From positions 1-10,757 of the forward strand of contig CANHHI010000047.1 of the NCBI GenBank assembly GCA_947460225.1: a DNA stretch of 10,757 nucleotides. The letters are read 5' to 3'. Of the stretch, positions 7,709 to 10,757 are shown piece after piece. Source of the DNA: Flavobacteriales bacterium. Lineage in GTDB: Bacteria; Bacteroidota; Bacteroidia; Flavobacteriales_D; CANHHI01. Made by a program: the position numbers and the translations under genes. Positions within the stretch are counted from its first letter, which is position 1. Every line of letters begins with the position of its first letter. The notes below the pieces were generated by a model that searched no databases, was not told where the DNA came from, and saw nothing but the letters and a program-made list of their open reading frames with translations.

Positions 7709-7936
7709 ATGTATTGGACATTAGAATTAGCTTCCTACCTTGAAGATGCCCCTTGGCCAGCCACTAAGGAAGAGCTTGTAGATTATGCTGTGCGTACGGG
7801 CGCACCTTTGGAGGTGATTGAAAACCTGCAAGACATTGAAGACGAAGAAGGTCAAATTTACAGCAGTATTGAAGAAATTTGGGAAGATTATCCCACGGAC
7901 GAGGAAGACTTCTTATTCAATGAAGAGGAGTACTAG
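7709..7936 (+). CDS. DUF2795 domain-containing small acidic protein
   Basis: This 75-aa protein has the N-terminus MYWTLELASYLEDAPWPATK and the core GAPLEVIENLQDIED, which I recognise as DUF2795 as found across Bacteroidota. The function is unknown. It is cytoplasmic (no signal or membrane segment) and strongly acidic, especially the C-terminal third (EEIWEDYPTDEEDFLFNEEEY). The ATG at 7709 is preceded by AT-rich sequence with no Shine-Dalgarno, usual in this phylum. A weak TATTTTCG box (7678-7685) is the only promoter candidate seen. Its last 17 bases overlap the start of the MORN_2 gene in another frame, so the two are probably co-transcribed and translationally coupled. Confidence 0.9.
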   Translation: MYWTLELASYLEDAPWPATKEELVDYAVRTGAPLEVIENLQDIEDEEGQIYSSIEEIWEDYPTDEEDFLFNEEEY

Positions 7937-9512
7937 CCTTATTTTTTGTTTTTCTTTACATTTTGTCTTTGCGCAACAAGCCTTGTTGCAAAAGTCTTTT
8001 TATGATGTAAAGGAAGAGCAAATTAAAAGCATAGGTTTTTCGGACAATGGTTTGGAGCAAGGAGAATGGCTTTATTATGCGCCAAATGGAGCTTTGCAAG
8101 AAAAATCCAATTATAAAAATGGTCTGCTGCATGGAAAAGTAGAAACTTTTTATGCCAACGGCAAAACCAAAGAACTGGGATTTTTTAAGCAAGGCGCACA
8201 AGATAGTCTGTTTTTTCAGTATTATGAAAATGGCACTTTGTACCAAACGGGTTCTTATCAAGCGGAAACAACCAGTGCTGTTGCTTATCTGAGGAATAAC
8301 CGATTAAAAAGCACAAAAGTGGGCGAGTGGATAAGCTATTACCCAAATGCCCAGTTGATGCTTCGCCAGGTTTTTCAAAATGGCACGGCTTATTTGATGG
8401 ATTATGTGGACGCACAAGGCAAAGTGTGGGTGCAAAATGGCAATGGGGAGCGTGTGTTTTTTCACGCCAATGGGCAGATGAAAGAACGATATACCTATAA
8501 AAATGGCTTGCCAGAGGGCGTGTTTGAAGAATACACGACGCAAGGTGTGCCTTTGGTGAAAGGCAATTATACCCAAAACAAAAGACAGGGTTTGTGGCAG
8601 TATTTTCATCTTTTAGGGCAATTGCGTCAAGCGGAGAATTACCAAACAGACACTTTGCAGGGCGATTTTCGTACGTTTTACCCAGATGGGCAATTGGAAA
8701 TTGCAGGCACTTATGATAAAGGCAAAAAAACAGGCTTATGGCAGTGGCACACCCCAGAGGGTTTACTAGACATGCAGGGCAATTTTGTAAAAGACTTGCG
8801 CACAGGCTTATGGCAGTATTTTTATTCATACAAAGCGCAATTGAAGTATCAAGGCGATTATGTGGCAGATAAAAAACAAGGGGAGTGGCTTTTTTACTAT
8901 CCCGAAGGTGCTTTGCATTATAAAGCCTATTTTGACAAAGACCAAAAACAAGGGCTTTGGCAGTATTTTTATAAAGACGGCAAGTCCATGCAAAAAGGCA
9001 TGTATGTCAATAATTTACAACAAGGCACTTGGATGGCTTACCATGAAAATGGCAATGTTTTAGAACAGGGCAATTATTTACAAGGGCAAATGCAAGGATT
9101 TTGGCAGGGTTTTCAAGAAAATAAACTACCAAATTACAAGGGATATTATCAACAAAATTTGCAAATAGGACTTTGGGACATGTACCATGAAAATGGGCGC
9201 ATCAAAAGCCGTGGCAAATATGTTGTAGCAAACGATACCTTGTCTTTGTATTATGGTTACACAAGTCCTAAAAAACAAAGCGTGAAACAAGGGCTTTGGA
9301 CGTTTTACGCCCCGAGTGGTTATGTGTTGAGCAAGGGTGCCTATAAATTAGGCGGAAAAAAAGGTTGCTGGAAGTATTATAGCAAAGAAGGTGCTTTGGC
9401 ACAGATTTCATGCTATAAAAATGGCGTTTTACACGGCACAACCACGCAATATGCAGTGGGTGGGGCGGTGTATCAAAAGCTGCGTTTTAGAAATGGGGAA
9501 GTGGTAGAGTAG
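7920..9512 (+). CDS. Secreted MORN_2 / YwqK-type repeat protein
   Basis: Starting at the ATG at 7920 the protein has 530 aa. It opens with a Sec signal peptide (MKRSTSLIFCFSLHFVFA, cleavage near A18-Q19), the main reason to prefer this start; the frame is open back to 7818, but that part lies wholly inside the DUF2795 gene. From about residue 48 to the end I count about 18 units of roughly 24 residues with the pattern G-x-W-x-x-[YF]-[YF]-x-x-G-x-L-x-x-x-G-x-[YF], e.g. GLWQYFYKDGKSMQKGMY and GEWLFYYPEGALHYKAYF. This is the MORN_2 repeat of proteins often auto-named YwqK-family antitoxin; nothing here supports a toxin-antitoxin role. The repeats should build an elongated beta sheet outside the cytoplasm. 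Three units carry insertions, one containing YYGYTSPKKQSVKQ. Function unknown. Confidence 0.88.
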   Translation: MKRSTSLIFCFSLHFVFAQQALLQKSFYDVKEEQIKSIGFSDNGLEQGEWLYYAPNGALQEKSNYKNGLLHGKVETFYANGKTKELGFFKQGAQDSLFFQYYENGTLYQTGSYQAETTSAVAYLRNNRLKSTKVGEWISYYPNAQLMLRQVFQNGTAYLMDYVDAQGKVWVQNGNGERVFFHANGQMKERYTYKNGLPEGVFEEYTTQGVPLVKGNYTQNKRQGLWQYFHLLGQLRQAENYQTDTLQGDFRTFYPDGQLEIAGTYDKGKKTGLWQWHTPEGLLDMQGNFVKDLRTGLWQYFYSYKAQLKYQGDYVADKKQGEWLFYYPEGALHYKAYFDKDQKQGLWQYFYKDGKSMQKGMYVNNLQQGTWMAYHENGNVLEQGNYLQGQMQGFWQGFQENKLPNYKGYYQQNLQIGLWDMYHENGRIKSRGKYVVANDTLSLYYGYTSPKKQSVKQGLWTFYAPSGYVLSKGAYKLGGKKGCWKYYSKEGALAQISCYKNGVLHGTTTQYAVGGAVYQKLRFRNGEVVE

Positions 9513-9557
9513 TTGCATGCTGCAAAACAAAAGTACATAAATTTACGTTCTAATAAT

Positions 9558-10418
9558 ATGATGAAAACCGACTTAGTTTATCTTGTTTTTGGTAAAAACT
9601 TAAAAAATCATTATCAATGTGCTTTTTCATGTTTGTCTTTTTTGGCAAAGGCGAGTGAGGATATAGGTAAAGTCTATATTGTAACCGATAATTCGCAGTT
9701 TTATAGTTTTTTTGGCGAGCGCATTTGTGTGGTTGATGTAGATGAAAAAACATTGCTGGAATGGCAGGGAGCGTATAGTTTTTTTTGGCGAGTAAAGATA
9801 AAAGCTTTGGCGCATGTTGCCCAGTTAGGGGGTCAAAATTTGTTGTATTTAGATTCCGATACCATTTTATACAGTGCTTTACAGTTAAATGAAGGTGCGT
9901 ATATGCACCAAATGGAAGGACAGCTAAAATTTTTGCGTTCTAAAACAACAGATATCATGTGGAGCCAAGTCAGAGGTAAAACATTTGCTGGAATTACCAT
10001 AAAAGAGCAACATACTATGTGGAATGCTGGCGTTATCTATTTGCCAAATGATAAAAAAGAACAAATATTAAATGCTGCTATTGCTTTATGTGATGCTATG
10101 TGTGCGGAAAAGGTAACGCCAAGGCTCATAGAACAATATGCTTTCTCTGTGGCTTGTATGGAGCATGCCAAGCTCAACGAAGCAAAGCATTTCATCGCCC
10201 ATTATTGGTCTAGCAAGGAAATTTGGAATGCAGAAATAACAGCATTTTTCACACGTGCTTTTTTAGGGAATTACACGCTAGCAGAAACCATTCAAGCCTT
10301 TAAGGATTTTGATTTGACAAAAGTGCCTGTGCACAGTAAAATTAAAAACACCAATATCAGACTAAAAAGACAAGTAGATAAGTTTTTTCCGCCGAATTTT
10401 GAATTTATAAAAAAGTAA
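9558..10418 (+). CDS. Putative GT-A-fold glycosyltransferase
   Basis: This 286-aa protein resembles nucleotide-sugar-dependent glycosyltransferases of the GT8-like group. It begins with a Rossmann-like strand (LVYLVFG, 6-12), has VYIVTDN at 39-45, and a clear metal-binding LYLDSDTI at 97-104 whose DSD (99-101) is the expected DxD motif. MWNAGVIYLP at 154-163 matches the NAG loop of these enzymes, EQYAF at 192-196 fits the usual acidic/Gln segment, and HYWSSKEIWN at 215-224 resembles the C-terminal metal/substrate His region. Donor and acceptor cannot be told. The frame extends to a TTG at 9513 right after the previous stop, but the paired ATGs at 9558/9561 fit better, because the fold begins there. 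It lies 45 bases after the MORN_2 gene and could share its transcript. Membrane segments are absent. Confidence 0.75.
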   Translation: MMKTDLVYLVFGKNLKNHYQCAFSCLSFLAKASEDIGKVYIVTDNSQFYSFFGERICVVDVDEKTLLEWQGAYSFFWRVKIKALAHVAQLGGQNLLYLDSDTILYSALQLNEGAYMHQMEGQLKFLRSKTTDIMWSQVRGKTFAGITIKEQHTMWNAGVIYLPNDKKEQILNAAIALCDAMCAEKVTPRLIEQYAFSVACMEHAKLNEAKHFIAHYWSSKEIWNAEITAFFTRAFLGNYTLAETIQAFKDFDLTKVPVHSKIKNTNIRLKRQVDKFFPPNFEFIKK

Positions 10419-10518
10419 ATGTGTCTTGGGGGTAACATAGCAAGTAAAGCTATTTATCATTTGCTATAGGTGCTCTTTTATCTAAAACAGATTTCAGCCC
10501 TTCAAGCGTTCTATAATC

Positions 10519-10545
10519 ACCCACGGTTTAAACCGTGGGTTTTTT
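10519..10545 (+). terminator. Perfect 22-bp palindrome with T-tract: terminator, possibly REP-like
   Basis: The arms ACCCACGGTTT and AAACCGTGGGT are perfect inverse copies with no spacer, followed by T at 10540-10545. Located 100 bases after the glycosyltransferase stop and reading on the plus strand, it should act as an intrinsic terminator, with the central A-T pairs forming the loop. The GC-rich CCCACGG/CCGTGGG arms resemble the dispersed REP-type palindromes linked to single-strand (Y1) transposases in many bacteria; that link is inference from one copy. Confidence 0.7.
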
Positions 10546-10636
10546 GCTTGTTTTAAAATTTATTTTCAAAAAGTATTGACTTTTTTTGTTCGGATAGAAA
10601 ATGGTTGGGGTTTATTTGAATAAAATCTAAAAATAA

Positions 10637-10719
10637 AAATGTAATCAAAAATCAATTTTTTGATTACATTTAAATCAATTGATTACATTTTTTTTGTTGT
10701 TTTTAAAACAAAATGTAAT
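10637..10719. repeat. AT-rich cluster of four TGATTACATTT-type words forming two inverted repeats
   Basis: The word TGATTACATTT occurs on the plus strand at 10661-10671 and 10680-10690, and on the minus strand at 10637-10647 (AAATGTAATCA) and, partly, at 10711-10719 (AAATGTAAT). The first and second make a perfect 15-bp stem (10637-10651 with 10657-10671) around 5 bases. The third and fourth make a 10-bp stem (10682-10691 with 10710-10719). An ATCAATTGAT palindrome (10674-10683) lies between them. Regulator binding sites or folded RNA are both possible. Confidence 0.6.
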
Positions 10720-10757
10720 TTTTATGCCTTGAAATAACCGCTGTATTATTTGGTAAC

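Larger units (their letters stand above)
10419..10757. other. Non-coding 339-bp right end
   Basis: I see no convincing gene in this stretch; ATGs are soon followed by stops. It holds a weak 9-bp stem-loop (10437-10467, ATAGCAAGT/ATTTGCTAT with one G-T), the strong 22-bp palindrome with a T-tract at 10519-10545, and an AT-rich inverted-repeat cluster at 10637-10719. The region is more AT-rich than the coding parts and may contain the upstream region of a gene beyond the edge. Confidence 0.7.

Noticed and set aside
7818..7919. Upstream in-frame extension of the MORN_2 gene
   Set aside because: It lies wholly within the DUF2795 gene and would hide the signal peptide that begins at the ATG at 7920.
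8185..8829. 214-codon open frame on the minus strand
   Set aside because: It is antisense to the MORN_2 repeats; the length comes from the repeated codon pattern, and the product (Cys/His-rich, no domain) has no support.
9513..9557. TTG start for the glycosyltransferase
   Set aside because: It directly follows the previous stop and gives 15 residues with no fold-like character; ATGs at 9558/9561 precede the first beta strand.
10437..10467. Stem-loop ATAGCAAGT/ATTTGCTAT after the glycosyltransferase as a terminator
   Set aside because: Only 9 bp with a wobble and a long loop, and no T-tract follows; the palindrome at 10519 is a far better terminator.
10567..10600. TTGACT resembling a sigma-70 -35 box
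   Set aside because: No -10 at suitable spacing, and the other promoters in the window use the TTTG/TAnnTTTG form.

Overview
The window comes from a member of the Bacteroidota. The evidence is two promoters that fit the Bacteroidota form TTTG-N18-TAnnTTTG ahead of tRNA genes, further TAnnTTTG boxes ahead of protein genes, AT-rich start regions without a clear Shine-Dalgarno sequence, a DUF2795 protein typical of the phylum, and lipoprotein or Sec signals on several unknown proteins. I cannot name the genus.

Layout. From 1 to 7267 every gene lies on the minus strand. At 1-169 is the N-terminus of an iron ABC transporter permease, cut by the window edge. It overlaps the end of its binding protein, a FutA/FbpA-type ferric-iron lipoprotein (160-1161). 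After a strong hairpin terminator comes a two-gene unit transcribed from about 3690 to 1284: a lipoprotein of unknown function (2373-3662), then a Sec-secreted protein with WG-like beta repeats (1284-2333). Next is a compact ribosome-biogenesis/RNA operon transcribed era (6389-7267), der (5072-6379), DEAD-box RNA helicase (3796-5070), with gaps of 9 and 1 bases.

From 7268 onward all genes are on the plus strand. Two identical initiator tRNA-fMet genes (7381-7453 and 7550-7622) each have their own promoter and terminator. They arose by tandem duplication of a complete 169-bp transcription unit. They are followed by a 75-aa DUF2795 protein (7709-7936) that overlaps by 17 bases a secreted protein of about 18 MORN_2/YwqK-type repeats (7920-9512). 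Next is a GT-A-fold putative glycosyltransferase with a DSD motif (9558-10418). The last 339 bases hold no gene. They contain a perfect 22-bp palindrome followed by a T-tract, which is a terminator or a REP-like element, and then an AT-rich cluster of four copies of one word arranged as two inverted repeats.

How the parts fit: the centre is a translation module, with initiator tRNA genes divergent from GTPases of 30S (Era) and 50S (Der) assembly and an RNA helicase. The flanks are envelope functions: iron uptake, secreted repeat proteins and a glycosyltransferase. I see no transposase, CRISPR array or phage gene. The least explained items are the WG-like pair, the DUF2795/MORN_2 overlap, the 16-bp direct repeat ahead of era and the repeat cluster at the right edge.
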